A stretch of DNA of 64,000 nucleotides. Origin: an uncultured Lachnospiraceae bacterium. Lineage in GTDB: Bacteria > Bacillota > Clostridia > Lachnospirales > Lachnospiraceae. Shown one piece after another: positions 36,201-43,947 of this stretch. The stretch lies in NCBI GenBank assembly GCA_902786365.1, contig CADACD010000014.1, positions 1 through 64,000 of the forward strand, given 5' to 3'. Every line of letters begins with the position of its first letter. The stretch's first letter is position 1. The notes beneath the pieces are model-generated. The model searched no databases. It saw only the letters and a list, made by a program, of their open reading frames with translations, and was not told the DNA's origin. A program made the translations under genes and the position numbers.

Positions 36201-36998
36201 ATGGATAACTTACTTTCTATACTTATTATCGAAGATGAAGAAGAAATATGCACACGGTTTAAAACTATTATAGATAACACAAACGGCTTATATGTCGTTG
36301 CCACTACCAAAAGCTCCAATGAGGGATTTCATTTTTTGAAAGAATATCTTCCAAATGTTGTGATTCTTGATTTAGAGCTGCACAAAGGTGCTGGAAGTGG
36401 TATTGATTTTTTAAAGAATTTAAGTCAATGCAATATCTTTCCAAAACCTTACATATTAGTTACTACCAATAACCTAAGCCCTCTCACCTACAAATATATT
36501 CGTGAAATGGGATGCGATTTTATCATGTCTAAATATGAAACAGATTATTCCGAACAAAAAGCTGTTGATTTTATTCTTACAATGAAAGAGGTGATTCTGC
36601 ATCATCAAACGACACTTTCACATTCTCAAAATATACCCAAAGCTGAGTCTCCTAACTCCAAAAAGAACAGACTTCATAGAATAATAACTGCACATTTGAA
36701 TCAGGTTGGCATCAATCCTAAATTATTAGGTTACAAATATCTTACAGATGCAATTATATTATATATTCAAAATCCTGATACAAAACTTTCATCAGAAATT
36801 GCAAAAAAACATAACAAATCATCAATGAGCATCGAAAGAGCTATGGCAAATGCTATTAACAAAGCATGGGAATCTTCCGATATTGATGATTTAGAGAAAT
36901 ATTATACTGCAAGAATTGATATTTTGCGTGGTTCACCAACTATTATGGAGTTTGTAAGCTACTATGCTGATATGATAAAAAGTGAAAATGTTTTATAG
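36201..36998 (+). CDS. Response regulator with Spo0A-type C-terminal DNA-binding domain
   Basis: The 265-residue protein has a complete receiver: acidic IIEDEEE, phospho-accepting Asp57 in VVILDLELHKG, Thr in LVTTNN and Lys in IMSKYE. A linker follows, then a helical domain (~155-265) matching Spo0A_C: LLGYKYLTDAIILYIQNPD and IAKKHNKSSMSIERAMANAI. Spo0A itself usually has the recognition sequence AIAKKHNTTPSRVERAIRH, so this looks like a divergent paralogue. It probably binds 0A-like boxes. The ATG follows AAGGAG. A terminator overlaps its stop codon, so the downstream kinase gene may be made at a lower level. Confidence 0.9.
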   Translation: MDNLLSILIIEDEEEICTRFKTIIDNTNGLYVVATTKSSNEGFHFLKEYLPNVVILDLELHKGAGSGIDFLKNLSQCNIFPKPYILVTTNNLSPLTYKYIREMGCDFIMSKYETDYSEQKAVDFILTMKEVILHHQTTLSHSQNIPKAESPNSKKNRLHRIITAHLNQVGINPKLLGYKYLTDAIILYIQNPDTKLSSEIAKKHNKSSMSIERAMANAINKAWESSDIDDLEKYYTARIDILRGSPTIMEFVSYYADMIKSENVL

Positions 36999-37011
36999 AT
37001 TTTCACTTTTT
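36977..37011 (+). terminator. Terminator overlapping the end of the Spo0A-like gene
   Basis: A perfect 13-bp inverted repeat (AAAAAGTGAAAAT) with a nine-base loop includes the stop codon in its loop and ends in a T-run. The stem overlaps the last codons, so translation to the end of the gene could open it. It may act as an attenuator between regulator and kinase. Confidence 0.65.
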
Positions 37012-37133
37012 ATCTTAATCAGGCATTACCTGCTAAATTTTCATTAACTCAATCACTACTCTTATTATATCTTTAAACATCAATAAAAGCTCTCCTTTCC
37101 ATGTTATTTGAAAAGAATAGCTTTATTGATGCA

Positions 37134-37159
37134 ATATCTCCATTTGTTTACGGAGATAT
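37134..37159 (+). promoter_or_regulatory. Hairpin sequestering a ribosome-binding site before the kinase gene
   Basis: ATATCTCC (37134-37141) pairs perfectly with GGAGATAT (37152-37159). The right arm contains GGAG, eight bases before an ATG at 37164 that opens a 20-codon frame (37164-37226, product starting MYIFLCFNTKERF) out of frame with and overlapping the kinase start at 37204. Folding would hide this site. The small frame could couple translation to the kinase. Confidence 0.4.
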
Positions 37160-37203
37160 ATTTATGTATATTTTTTTATGTTTTAATACAAAGGAGCGTT
37201 TTA

Positions 37204-38664
37204 ATGGCAACTGTTATTTTTATTAAATACTTTTTCATTTTTTATTGTTCACTATATACCTCTGCAAAATTAACAAATATAAAATCAACAAAATATAAAC
37301 TAATATTCTTCATTTGTTCATTAGTTATTGGATTTCAACACTCTCTTATTCCCTCAAAATATAGCAATATCACCTTTTTTATTGCTATTACAACTATGTG
37401 TTTTTTAATAAAATTACTTTTTCATTGTACACTGCTCACTTCATTTTATATAACAATCATATCTTATGCAATTAGTCACTCATTTTATTTAATTTCCTCT
37501 ATTGTTACTGCATTCTTTGGGTTACTTTTATTTGCTAAAATGGTAGAGAATATTTTAATCAGACAAATTTTAGTATCATGCATTCATTTAGTTTTAGCGA
37601 CATTATTGTTTAAAATAAAAAGATTGAAACGTGGAATGCCATTTTTATTAAACGAAAAAGCGAGTATGAATAAAATAGGAATATACATTTCATTTATTAT
37701 CATTCTGTCAACAATCCTCATAAAACTAAATACTATCAATACAATTTCTGCAATAACGATAATACTGATTCTTCTTTGTTTCTACCTGCTTTACATCTGG
37801 TGGCACCATCGTATCAAAACATCATATATGAAAAGAATGACAATAAAAGAACTGGAATTTTTAAACAAAGAAATTACTTCACTGAAAACAGATAATGAAA
37901 TCCTTTCTGCCCTTGTACACAAAGATAACAAAATAATACCTTCACTTATCATGGCAGTGAAAGACTATATTGCAGCTTATGAAAACAGTAGTTCTGACAA
38001 AATTGATACTGCTTTAGGAAATGATATCATCAAAAACCTTGAAACTCTGCTTTTAGAACGCCAAAATACGATTCATTCCTGTGTCACTTTAGATATCCCT
38101 GTCATCAAAACCAATATCATTTCCATTGACGCATTGATGAATTATATGATTCAAAAAGCCAAACAGGCAAATATCACTGTTCAATTTGATTATCATTTTT
38201 CTAATACATGCTGTAATTTTGGGGAAATGCTTTCGAATTGTATATCTGAGAACGAATTATGTACACTTCTTGCGGATATGATAGACAATGCAATCATCGC
38301 AACAAGCTGTAATCATCACTCAGATATAATGGTGAATATCTTTTCAGATCTTGAGAATAGATACACAATAGAAGTATCGGATAGTGGTATTCCTTTTGAA
38401 GCGGAAGTCATTGTGAATTTTGGAAGAAAACGAATTACCACTCATAAAGAATTCGGAACAGGCATTGGGCTTAATACCATATATCATATTGCAAGTACCC
38501 ACAATGCAAGTATTGTGATTGACGAAACTATTACTAATGATAGGTACACAAAAAAAATGTTGATTATTTTCGACAATAAACATTCTTATATTTTAAAAAC
38601 AAATTCAAGAGCCGACGAATTACGTTACTTAAGCAGCCGCATTGATTTGCAAATAGAAAAATAA
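37204..38664 (+). CDS. AgrC-like membrane histidine kinase (GHKL family)
   Basis: The 486-residue protein has about six to seven hydrophobic segments in the first ~230 residues. A coiled dimerisation region (KELEFLNKEITSL) and an H-box-like segment (SALVHKDNKIIPSL) follow, then a GHKL ATPase domain with N box LLADMIDNAIIA, D-S-G-I-P, and G box EFGTGIGLNTIYHIAS. This is the layout of AgrC/CitA-type peptide or metabolite receptors. The ATG at 37204 has AAAGGAG seven bases upstream. The frame is open back to 37108, but without a site. It is the expected partner of the Spo0A-like regulator 205 bases upstream. No AgrB/AgrD pair is visible. Confidence 0.9.
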   Translation: MATVIFIKYFFIFYCSLYTSAKLTNIKSTKYKLIFFICSLVIGFQHSLIPSKYSNITFFIAITTMCFLIKLLFHCTLLTSFYITIISYAISHSFYLISSIVTAFFGLLLFAKMVENILIRQILVSCIHLVLATLLFKIKRLKRGMPFLLNEKASMNKIGIYISFIIILSTILIKLNTINTISAITIILILLCFYLLYIWWHHRIKTSYMKRMTIKELEFLNKEITSLKTDNEILSALVHKDNKIIPSLIMAVKDYIAAYENSSSDKIDTALGNDIIKNLETLLLERQNTIHSCVTLDIPVIKTNIISIDALMNYMIQKAKQANITVQFDYHFSNTCCNFGEMLSNCISENELCTLLADMIDNAIIATSCNHHSDIMVNIFSDLENRYTIEVSDSGIPFEAEVIVNFGRKRITTHKEFGTGIGLNTIYHIASTHNASIVIDETITNDRYTKKMLIIFDNKHSYILKTNSRADELRYLSSRIDLQIEK

Positions 38665-38698
38665 CAAAACATCATATTGGGGGATTTATGGCAGCCTG

Positions 38699-39178
38699 TT
38701 ACTCCTTCTCCTTCATCTTTTTCTCAATCATCTTTCGCGTTTTCTCTGCCTCTGCTGCCTCTTTTTCATATTGCTCAGCTAAACTGGTAAGCGAGGTATA
38801 CTTTGTTTCTCTCGCAAACCATCTTCCGATACTGCTGTCTCTTTCCAAAAAGAAGTCCCATATTTTTCTTATCAGGAAGAGATAATATAAACTGCTATAT
38901 CCTATTAAAATATATCCTCCTAATTTTGCTACACGATTAGCTCCACCAGACAGATGTCTAAGAACCGGTACATAGAAAATCCAATATGCTATCACAAGTC
39001 CTATTCCGATTTTTAGATAGTATTTTGTTTTTTTTCTCATTTCCTTATATTCAGTTCTGCACTCACTCGCCTTCTTTTTCATATCATTATATCTGTTTTG
39101 CAGAGCCAGTCTCTCTGTTTTATAAAATTCATCCGTATACTCTGCCGACTCATCATAGTAATGAATATCATTAACCAT
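38699..39178 (-). CDS. Uncharacterised membrane protein with coiled-coil ends
   Basis: I do not recognise the family. The 159-residue protein has an acidic, helical N-terminus (YYDESAEYTDEFYKTERLAL), a charged coiled stretch, a hydrophobic helix at ~53-70 (YLKIGIGLVIAYWIFYVPV), another at ~85-105, and a charged coiled-coil C-terminus (AEQYEKEAAEAEKTRKMIEKK). The start follows GAGAGGAG. It converges on the kinase gene with 34 bases between stops. It is probably the first complete gene left after loss of an upstream ABC transporter (remnants at 39228-39582). Confidence 0.75.
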   Translation of the reverse strand: MVNDIHYYDESAEYTDEFYKTERLALQNRYNDMKKKASECRTEYKEMRKKTKYYLKIGIGLVIAYWIFYVPVLRHLSGGANRVAKLGGYILIGYSSLYYLFLIRKIWDFFLERDSSIGRWFARETKYTSLTSLAEQYEKEAAEAEKTRKMIEKKMKEKE

Positions 39179-39227
39179 ACGTTTCTTCTCCTCTCTTATA
39201 ATATATATTGCACCCTCGCCGGGAATA

Positions 39228-39326
39228 TTAGGATTCTTTCACTTTTCCATCTTCAATATAAATAATTCTCTCACATTTCTTCGCAACATTGATATCATGT
39301 GTAACGATAATGATGGTCTTTTCCAT
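39228..39326 (-). pseudogene. Remnant of an ABC transporter ATPase, C-terminal end only
   Basis: The minus strand reads MEKTIIIVTHDINVAKKCER followed by IIYIEDGKVKES and a stop. VTHD is the H-loop of ABC ATPases and IEDGKV their usual end, as in MacB/LolD-type export ATPases. Everything before it (Walker A, signature, Walker B) is missing. Immediately upstream is a 22-bp tandem duplication that breaks the frame. It is a deletion scar rather than a functional gene. Confidence 0.8.
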
Positions 39327-39352
39327 TTTTAATGATGGTCTTTTCCATTTTC
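39309..39352. repeat. 22-bp tandem duplication at the ABC remnant
   Basis: Two adjacent 22-base copies of AATGATGGTCTTTTCCATTT plus two bases differ at the last position only. The duplication lies at the left edge of the ATPase remnant and probably marks the repair junction of a deletion. Confidence 0.85.
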
Positions 39353-39381
39353 TTTATATTATATAATATATCCATGTAAAA

Positions 39382-39431
39382 CAAAGTGCCTTCGGCATCT
39401 TTCTGCCAGCCACTATTATAACAGCACTTTG
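39382..39431. other. Hairpin between ABC remnants, terminator-like on the plus strand
   Basis: CAAAGTGC and GCACTTTG pair across a 34-base loop that itself contains GCC/GGC pairs. The structure is followed on the plus strand by a T-run. Confidence 0.35.
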
Positions 39432-39441
39432 ATTTTTTTGA

Positions 39442-39582
39442 TTATTCATTATTGCCTATCAAATCACGAATACTGTATTTCTCAAGCACCTTGATGGAAA
39501 TTACAGAGGATATCATTGCAATTACCAAACAAATAATTACCATCTGCCAAGATACATATGTATTTCTCACACTTTGAATTTT
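39442..39582 (-). pseudogene. Remnant of an ABC transporter permease, C-terminal end only
   Basis: A stop-to-stop minus-strand frame reads VRNTYVSWQMVIICLVIAMI, then SSVISIKVLEKYSIRDLIGNNE and a stop. A last membrane helix followed by a short amphipathic I-x-D-L-I-G-N end is typical of FtsX/MacB-type permeases. It has no start codon context and sits just upstream of the ATPase remnant, so the two come from one former transporter operon. Confidence 0.65.
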
Positions 39583-39800
39583 TTAAATAGTGTTAAAACA
39601 GAAATACTCCTGCAAGAAAATATTGTATGTAAATGTATTTTTATATTATAAAATATAAAAAAAATCCAAACATAAGTTATGTTAAAATTATGTTCGGATT
39701 TTTCGGTGTGCTTTATTTGACATTTATAATATATCATATTCAAAGCAATCATAATATTTCTTTTTACAGGTTTGTTTTTGTAGTTTTTTGTTGGTTTTTG

Positions 39801-39956
39801 TAAGTTTTTTGTAGATTTATGTAACTTTTGTACATTTTTGTAGGTTTTTGTAGATTTATATAACTTTTGTACATTTTTGTATGCTCTTACACAATTATTT
39901 AATTTTTTTATATTTTCGTCTGTTCTTGTAGAATTTTGTAAGTTTTGTACATTTTC
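39801..39956 (-). repeat. Degenerate 39-bp minisatellite, four in-frame copies of a 13-residue unit
   Basis: Directly after trmD, one frame (GTG 39995 to stop 39567, 142 codons) holds four 13-residue units: ENVQNLQNSTRTD, ENIKKLNNCVRAY, KNVQKLYKSTKTY and KNVQKLHKSTKNL. It continues as a partial fifth unit. The GTG overlaps the trmD stop as GTGA, a coupling arrangement, but there is no convincing separate ribosome-binding site. The rest of the frame is Ile/Phe/Lys-rich and unlike a folded protein. It may be an AT-rich satellite without a product. Confidence 0.7.
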
Positions 39957-39991
39957 GTTTACTTTTGTAAATTTTACACTTTGATACCGGC

Positions 39992-40681
39992 TCACTCCAT
40001 CAAATCAGGTCTTCTCTCCTTTGTTCTTTTGATGGACTCTTCCTCTCTCCACTGCTCCACTTTCTTATGGTCGCCGGATAAAAGTACTGCCGGCACTTTC
40101 ATTCCCATGAACTCTTCCGGTCTTGTATATTGAGGATATTCCAACAAATTGTTCGCAAATGATTCATATTTCGCTGAGTCATCATTATTTAATACACCGT
40201 CTACCAGTCTTGCAATAGAATCAATCATCACCATCGCCGGCAATTCACCTCCTGTCAGTACATAATCACCGATGGAAACATTATCTGTCACAATCATCTC
40301 AAGCACCCTCTCGTCAATCCCTTCATAATGACCGCACAAAAAGATGATGTCTTCTTCTTTTGCAAACTCCTCTGCCATTCTCTGATGAAATACCTTTCCC
40401 TGTGGTGTCATATACAATACTCTAGGCTTACTGCCACCTCTCTCCAATATCTTTTCTTCGACAGCCTTGTATGCCAGATACACCGGTTCTGCCTGCATCA
40501 CCATTCCGGCTCCCCCGCCATAAGGATAATCATCCACTTTTTTATGCTTATCCTTCGAATAATCTCTGATATTCACTGCCTCAATCTCAATCTTTTCATT
40601 CTTGATAGCCCTGCCTATGATACTGGTATCAAGGCCATCCATTACCATCTCCGGAAATAAAGTCAAAACATGAAATCTCAT
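39992..40681 (-). CDS. trmD: tRNA (guanine-N1-)-methyltransferase
   Basis: The 229-residue SPOUT enzyme methylates G37 of tRNAs that read CNN codons, preventing frameshifts. It has MRFHVLTLFPEM, YGGGAGMVMQAEPVYLA, LCGHYEGIDERVLE, and the trefoil-knot SAM-binding loop SIGDYVLTGGELPAMVMID. The length is normal. Its ATG overlaps the rimM stop by four bases (ATGA), so it is coupled to rimM, its usual partner. Confidence 0.97.
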   Translation of the reverse strand: MRFHVLTLFPEMVMDGLDTSIIGRAIKNEKIEIEAVNIRDYSKDKHKKVDDYPYGGGAGMVMQAEPVYLAYKAVEEKILERGGSKPRVLYMTPQGKVFHQRMAEEFAKEEDIIFLCGHYEGIDERVLEMIVTDNVSIGDYVLTGGELPAMVMIDSIARLVDGVLNNDDSAKYESFANNLLEYPQYTRPEEFMGMKVPAVLLSGDHKKVEQWREEESIKRTKERRPDLME

Positions 40682-41250
40682 AAGTCAAGTAATCCTTCCA
40701 ATAAATGTATTTTCACAATCCCATCATCTAAGTTAATCTCTTTGACACATTCGTCTGTCACAGGAACAAGTATCTCTTTTTTCTTATACGTCTCATTTCC
40801 CTTAATGATATAAACATCATTCGCACCTGTCTGTAAGACATCTTTTAACACACCGATTTCTTCTCCTGATTCATCCTCAATCACTTTCAGTCCAATCAAA
40901 TCTGCAATGTAATATTCTCCTTCTTCAAGCGGCACTGCATCTTCTCTTGCAACATACAACTCCATTCCCTTATATTTTTCAACATCATTTAAGTTATCAA
41001 ACTGCTTAAATTTCAAAATCGCAAACTGCTTAAAATATTTCACTCCCGCCACTTCAAGTTCCATGCATTCTATATCTTGATTGCCGGTCATTCCCTTTGG
41101 CACATAATTTAAATATACTTTTTTGAGCATACTGAATCGCTTTACATCATCTGTTGTCGGAAACACTTTGACTTCTCCATGAACACCATGTGTTGATGCA
41201 ATCACGCCTACCCTCAGCATATCGTCTTTTAACTGCATTGTTTTACCCAT
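40678..41250 (-). CDS. rimM: 16S rRNA processing protein RimM
   Basis: The 190-residue protein has the N-terminal RimM barrel (RVGVIASTHGVHGEVKVFPTTD) and the C-terminal PRC-barrel (GEYYIADLIGLKVIED, then LQTGANDVYII and ILVPVTDECVKEIN). It helps 30S head assembly and binds ribosomal protein S19. The N-terminus may begin at the annotated ATG (AAAGG just upstream, very close) or at an ATG four codons later; the protein is little changed. It lies behind a terminator, so rimM-trmD may have reduced expression relative to rpsP. Confidence 0.95.
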   Translation of the reverse strand: MGKTMQLKDDMLRVGVIASTHGVHGEVKVFPTTDDVKRFSMLKKVYLNYVPKGMTGNQDIECMELEVAGVKYFKQFAILKFKQFDNLNDVEKYKGMELYVAREDAVPLEEGEYYIADLIGLKVIEDESGEEIGVLKDVLQTGANDVYIIKGNETYKKKEILVPVTDECVKEINLDDGIVKIHLLEGLLDL

Positions 41251-41360
41251 ACCTTTCTGTGATTTTATGATCTATATTGTGACACCTTATTCACAAATTG
41301 CCATTCTTCAATCCTGATTCCTTGCAGTCATTTCCTATCTGCATTTACAATTATGAAAAA

Positions 41361-41391
41361 ACTACTTCAAAACATAAAGTTTCGAAGTAGT
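41361..41391 (-). terminator. Terminator between the KH-domain gene and rimM
   Basis: ACTACTTCGAAAC and GTTTTGAAGTAGT pair (one G-U) around a five-base loop and are followed by six T on the minus strand. It divides the operon into ylxM-ffh-rpsP-KH and rimM-trmD. Confidence 0.75.
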
Positions 41392-41410
41392 ACGTAAATG
41401 AATTTCATCA

Positions 41411-41644
41411 TTATTCCTGAACAATGTCAACAATAACTTTTTTATTTTCCTTAAATGCTGCCGCCTTGACAACGGAACGTATCGATTTTGCAATTCTACC
41501 CTGCTTACCGATTACCTTTCCCATATCATCAGGTGCAACCTTTAGCTTGATAACAACACCTTTGTCATCTTCATGCTCAGTTACATCGACATCATCAGGA
41601 GAGTCCACTAGTGCTTTTGCGAGTATTTCTACTAATTCTCTCAT
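41411..41644 (-). CDS. khpA: KH-domain RNA-binding protein (KhpA/YlqC)
   Basis: The 77-residue protein is one KH domain with the signature KVAPDDMGKVIGKQGRIAKSIR. It has the usual length and the usual position between rpsP and rimM. KhpA with KhpB binds many RNAs and affects cell division and sRNA function in Gram-positive bacteria. The start has GGAGG. It follows rpsP by 23 bases and is probably co-transcribed with it. Confidence 0.95.
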   Translation of the reverse strand: MRELVEILAKALVDSPDDVDVTEHEDDKGVVIKLKVAPDDMGKVIGKQGRIAKSIRSVVKAAAFKENKKVIVDIVQE

Positions 41645-41667
41645 TATACTAATACCTCCACTAGCTA

Positions 41668-41913
41668 TTATTTCTCTATTCCAGCCTGTTTAAGTAACTT
41701 AGCTACTGTCTCTGTTGGCTGTGCACCATTGTTCAGCCATTTCTTTGCAGCTTCTGCATCAATCTTAACTGCACTAGGCTCAACTGTCGGATCATAAGTA
41801 CCGATTTCATCGATGAACTTACCATCTCTTGGTGATCTTGAATCTGAAACTACTACTCTATAAAAAGGAGCTTTTTTCTGTCCCATTCTTCTTAATCTGA
41901 TCTTTACTGCCAT
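41668..41913 (-). CDS. rpsP: Ribosomal protein S16
   Basis: The 81-residue protein has the S16 start [32 protein letters not shown] and the motif [17 protein letters not shown]. The ribosome-binding site is a full AAGGAGGTG. It is a 30S assembly protein, located in the standard order ffh-rpsP-khpA-rimM-trmD. Confidence 0.98.
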   Translation of the reverse strand: MAVKIRLRRMGQKKAPFYRVVVSDSRSPRDGKFIDEIGTYDPTVEPSAVKIDAEAAKKWLNNGAQPTETVAKLLKQAGIEK

Positions 41914-41952
41914 TTTAATTTCACCTCCTTAAGGTTTTCTGATAAATCTATG

Positions 41953-43302
41953 TTAAAAAGGAAATTTAAATAAACCCTTTTTACCACCTTTTCTTTTGCC
42001 ACCCATCATACTGGACATCTGTTTCATCATTTTCTTGCTCTGTTCATGCTGTTTCACAAGCCTGTTGACTTCTGAAATATCAACACCTGCACCTTTTGCA
42101 ATCCTATTCTTTCTGGATACATTAAGTATCGAAGGATTACTTCTCTCCTCAGGTGTCATCGAATATATGATAGCCTCGATTCTTCCTATTGCTTTGTCAT
42201 CAGGCATCTGCGCTCCCTTTAACTGTTCGCCCATTCCCGGAATCATCGACAAAATATCTTCAAGGCTTCCCATCTGTTTAATCTGTTGCATCTGCTCGAG
42301 GTAATCGTCAAAACCAAATTCTGCTTTTCTGAACTTTTTCTCAAGCTCTTTTGCTTTCTCTTCATCTACAACAGCCTCCGCTTTTTCAATGAGAGTGAGT
42401 ACATCACCCATTCCCAAGATACGTGAAGCCATTCTGTCAGGATAAAACTGTTCCAAATCAGATAATTTTTCACCCATACCTATATATAAAATAGGCTTGC
42501 CGGTCACTGCCTTGACGGATAATGCAGCACCACCTCTTGTATCGCCATCCATCTTTGTGAGAATCACACCATCAATGCCGATTTTCTCATTAAATGTACT
42601 TGCCACATTGACAGCATCCTGACCTGTCATCGCATCTACAACTAAAAGCGTATTATCTATTTCAATATTTTCCTTAATCTCTATCAGCTCATTCATCATA
42701 TCTTCATCGATATGGAGACGACCCGCTGTATCAATGATAACAACATTATGTCCGTTCTTAGCTGCATGCTCTAAGGCAGCTTTGACAATATTGACAGGTT
42801 TATGCCCTGTTCCCATCGCAAATACTTCAACACCTTGTTTTTCACCATTAATCTTTAACTGCTCTATGGCTGCAGGTCTATAAATATCACAGCCGACCAA
42901 AAGTGGTTTTCTTCCTTTTGCTTTGAGCTTTCCTGCAATCTTTGCCGTTGTTGTTGTCTTACCTGCACCCTGAAGACCTGTCATCATGATAATAGTAATC
43001 TCATTTTGTGGCTTCAATGTAATCTCTGTCGTCTCACTTCCCATCAGTGAAACCATCTCTTCATTGACAATCTTGATTACCATCTGTCCCGGAGTCAGAC
43101 TGTTCATCACCTCTGCACCAACAGCTCTTGCCTCCACAGACTTGATAAACTGTTTTACAACTTTGAAGTTAACATCAGCTTCGAGAAGTGCCATCTTTAC
43201 TTCCTTAAGGGCAGTCTTTACATCTGCCTCTGACAATTTACCCTTGCCACGCAGATTTTTAAATATATTTTGAAGTTTATCGGATAAACTTTCAAATGCC
43301 AT
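41953..43302 (-). CDS. ffh: Signal recognition particle protein Ffh
   Basis: The 449-residue GTPase targets nascent membrane proteins to FtsY and SecYEG. It has an N domain, the G domain with P-loop GLQGAGKTTTTAKIA, DTAGRLHIDEDMM and TKMDGDTRGGAALS, and a methionine-rich M domain (EQMQQIKQMGSLEDILSMIPG, ending with MMKQMSSMMGGKRKGGKK) that binds 4.5S RNA and signal peptides. FtsY is encoded about 4 kb upstream in the same direction, separated by other genes. Confidence 0.98.
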   Translation of the reverse strand: MAFESLSDKLQNIFKNLRGKGKLSEADVKTALKEVKMALLEADVNFKVVKQFIKSVEARAVGAEVMNSLTPGQMVIKIVNEEMVSLMGSETTEITLKPQNEITIIMMTGLQGAGKTTTTAKIAGKLKAKGRKPLLVGCDIYRPAAIEQLKINGEKQGVEVFAMGTGHKPVNIVKAALEHAAKNGHNVVIIDTAGRLHIDEDMMNELIEIKENIEIDNTLLVVDAMTGQDAVNVASTFNEKIGIDGVILTKMDGDTRGGAALSVKAVTGKPILYIGMGEKLSDLEQFYPDRMASRILGMGDVLTLIEKAEAVVDEEKAKELEKKFRKAEFGFDDYLEQMQQIKQMGSLEDILSMIPGMGEQLKGAQMPDDKAIGRIEAIIYSMTPEERSNPSILNVSRKNRIAKGAGVDISEVNRLVKQHEQSKKMMKQMSSMMGGKRKGGKKGLFKFPF

Positions 43303-43404
43303 TATACTTCCTCCATCAATAGATATTTCACATTTAAAATACTTTTTATCTGACTATACATCAGTAAATTCGCTGGAAATCAATTCACAACAAAATAAAA
43401 TATC

Positions 43405-43749
43405 CTAAATCTCAGCTAAAATCTTATCTGTCACTGTAATAATCTCATCTATCAGTTTTTTATCTTCACTTGACATAAATCTTTCTGAAAGTTCTTTGAT
43501 ATTTGTCACATCTTTTTTTGTAGTATTGAACTTTTCAACAAGATGCAATTTGTCTTCATAGTCTCTCAAAATCTTATCACATCTTTTAATCAAATCATGA
43601 ACACCCTGTCTTGATATACCTTCCTCTTTTGCAATCTCTGCAAGAGACATGTCATTAAAAACAACATCTTCATATATTTTCTTCTGATGTTCATTCAGTA
43701 ATTCACCATAAAAATCGTATAACATAGATTGTTCCACTATTTTTATCAA
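43405..43749 (-). CDS. ylxM: YlxM/p13-type helix-turn-helix protein
   Basis: The ~114-residue protein is a sigma-70 region-4-like helix-turn-helix ([25 protein letters not shown] analogue: [20 protein letters not shown]) preceded by [21 protein letters not shown]. In Firmicutes it is encoded beside ffh and influences the SRP GTPases. I chose the TTG at 43749 because AGGTGG stands five bases before it, the N-terminus ([17 protein letters not shown]) then matches the family, and it lies downstream of the strong promoter. The frame runs on to an ATG at 43848, but that would lie upstream of transcription start. A near-leaderless ATG at 43785 is also possible. Confidence 0.85.
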   Translation of the reverse strand: MIKIVEQSMLYDFYGELLNEHQKKIYEDVVFNDMSLAEIAKEEGISRQGVHDLIKRCDKILRDYEDKLHLVEKFNTTKKDVTNIKELSERFMSSEDKKLIDEIITVTDKILAEI

Positions 43750-43766
43750 TTCATCCACCTGCTTTA

Positions 43767-43845
43767 ATACTCTGTCAAGTTTCATTACTTGACAGAGTAT
43801 ACAACACAAATAAAAATCTGTCAAGTATTTTTTCTTGACAGATTT
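43767..43845. promoter_or_regulatory. Two nested inverted repeats with four copies of TCTGTCAAG over the SRP operon promoter
   Basis: A perfect 14-bp inverted repeat (ATACTCTGTCAAGT; arms 43767-43780 and 43787-43800) covers the -10 and the transcription start. A perfect 12-bp inverted repeat (AAATCTGTCAAG; arms 43814-43825 and 43834-43845) covers the -35. All four arms contain the same nine bases TCTGTCAAG or its complement. This is a likely operator. The inner repeat would also form a hairpin in the ylxM leader. Confidence 0.7.
43796..43824 (-). promoter_or_regulatory. Strong sigma-A promoter of the ylxM-ffh-rpsP operon
   Basis: On the minus strand TTGACA (43819-43824) and TATACT (43796-43801) are separated by exactly 17 bp. 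Initiation near 43789 lies inside the downstream inverted repeat. Confidence 0.85.
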
Positions 43846-43947
43846 CATATTACTATAATTTACAGGTATAAGATATGCAAACTCTCTGCAACTGCATATC
43901 TATTGTAAAACTCTTTGTTATTTGATGTCCCTTCAACAAGCAAAATC

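Noticed and set aside
38688..38885. Plus-strand frame of 65 codons after the AgrC-like kinase, with GGGGG before its ATG
   Set aside because: The ribosome-binding site is attractive, but the frame lies antisense to the better supported gene at 38699-39178, and its Ser/Phe-rich translation looks like a shadow. It might be the relic of a lost third gene of the kinase operon.
35827..39990. Possible genomic island integrated at tRNA-Leu
   Set aside because: The accessory-looking genes lie on the 5' side of the tRNA, there is no integrase, and I find no duplicated tRNA end as an attachment site.
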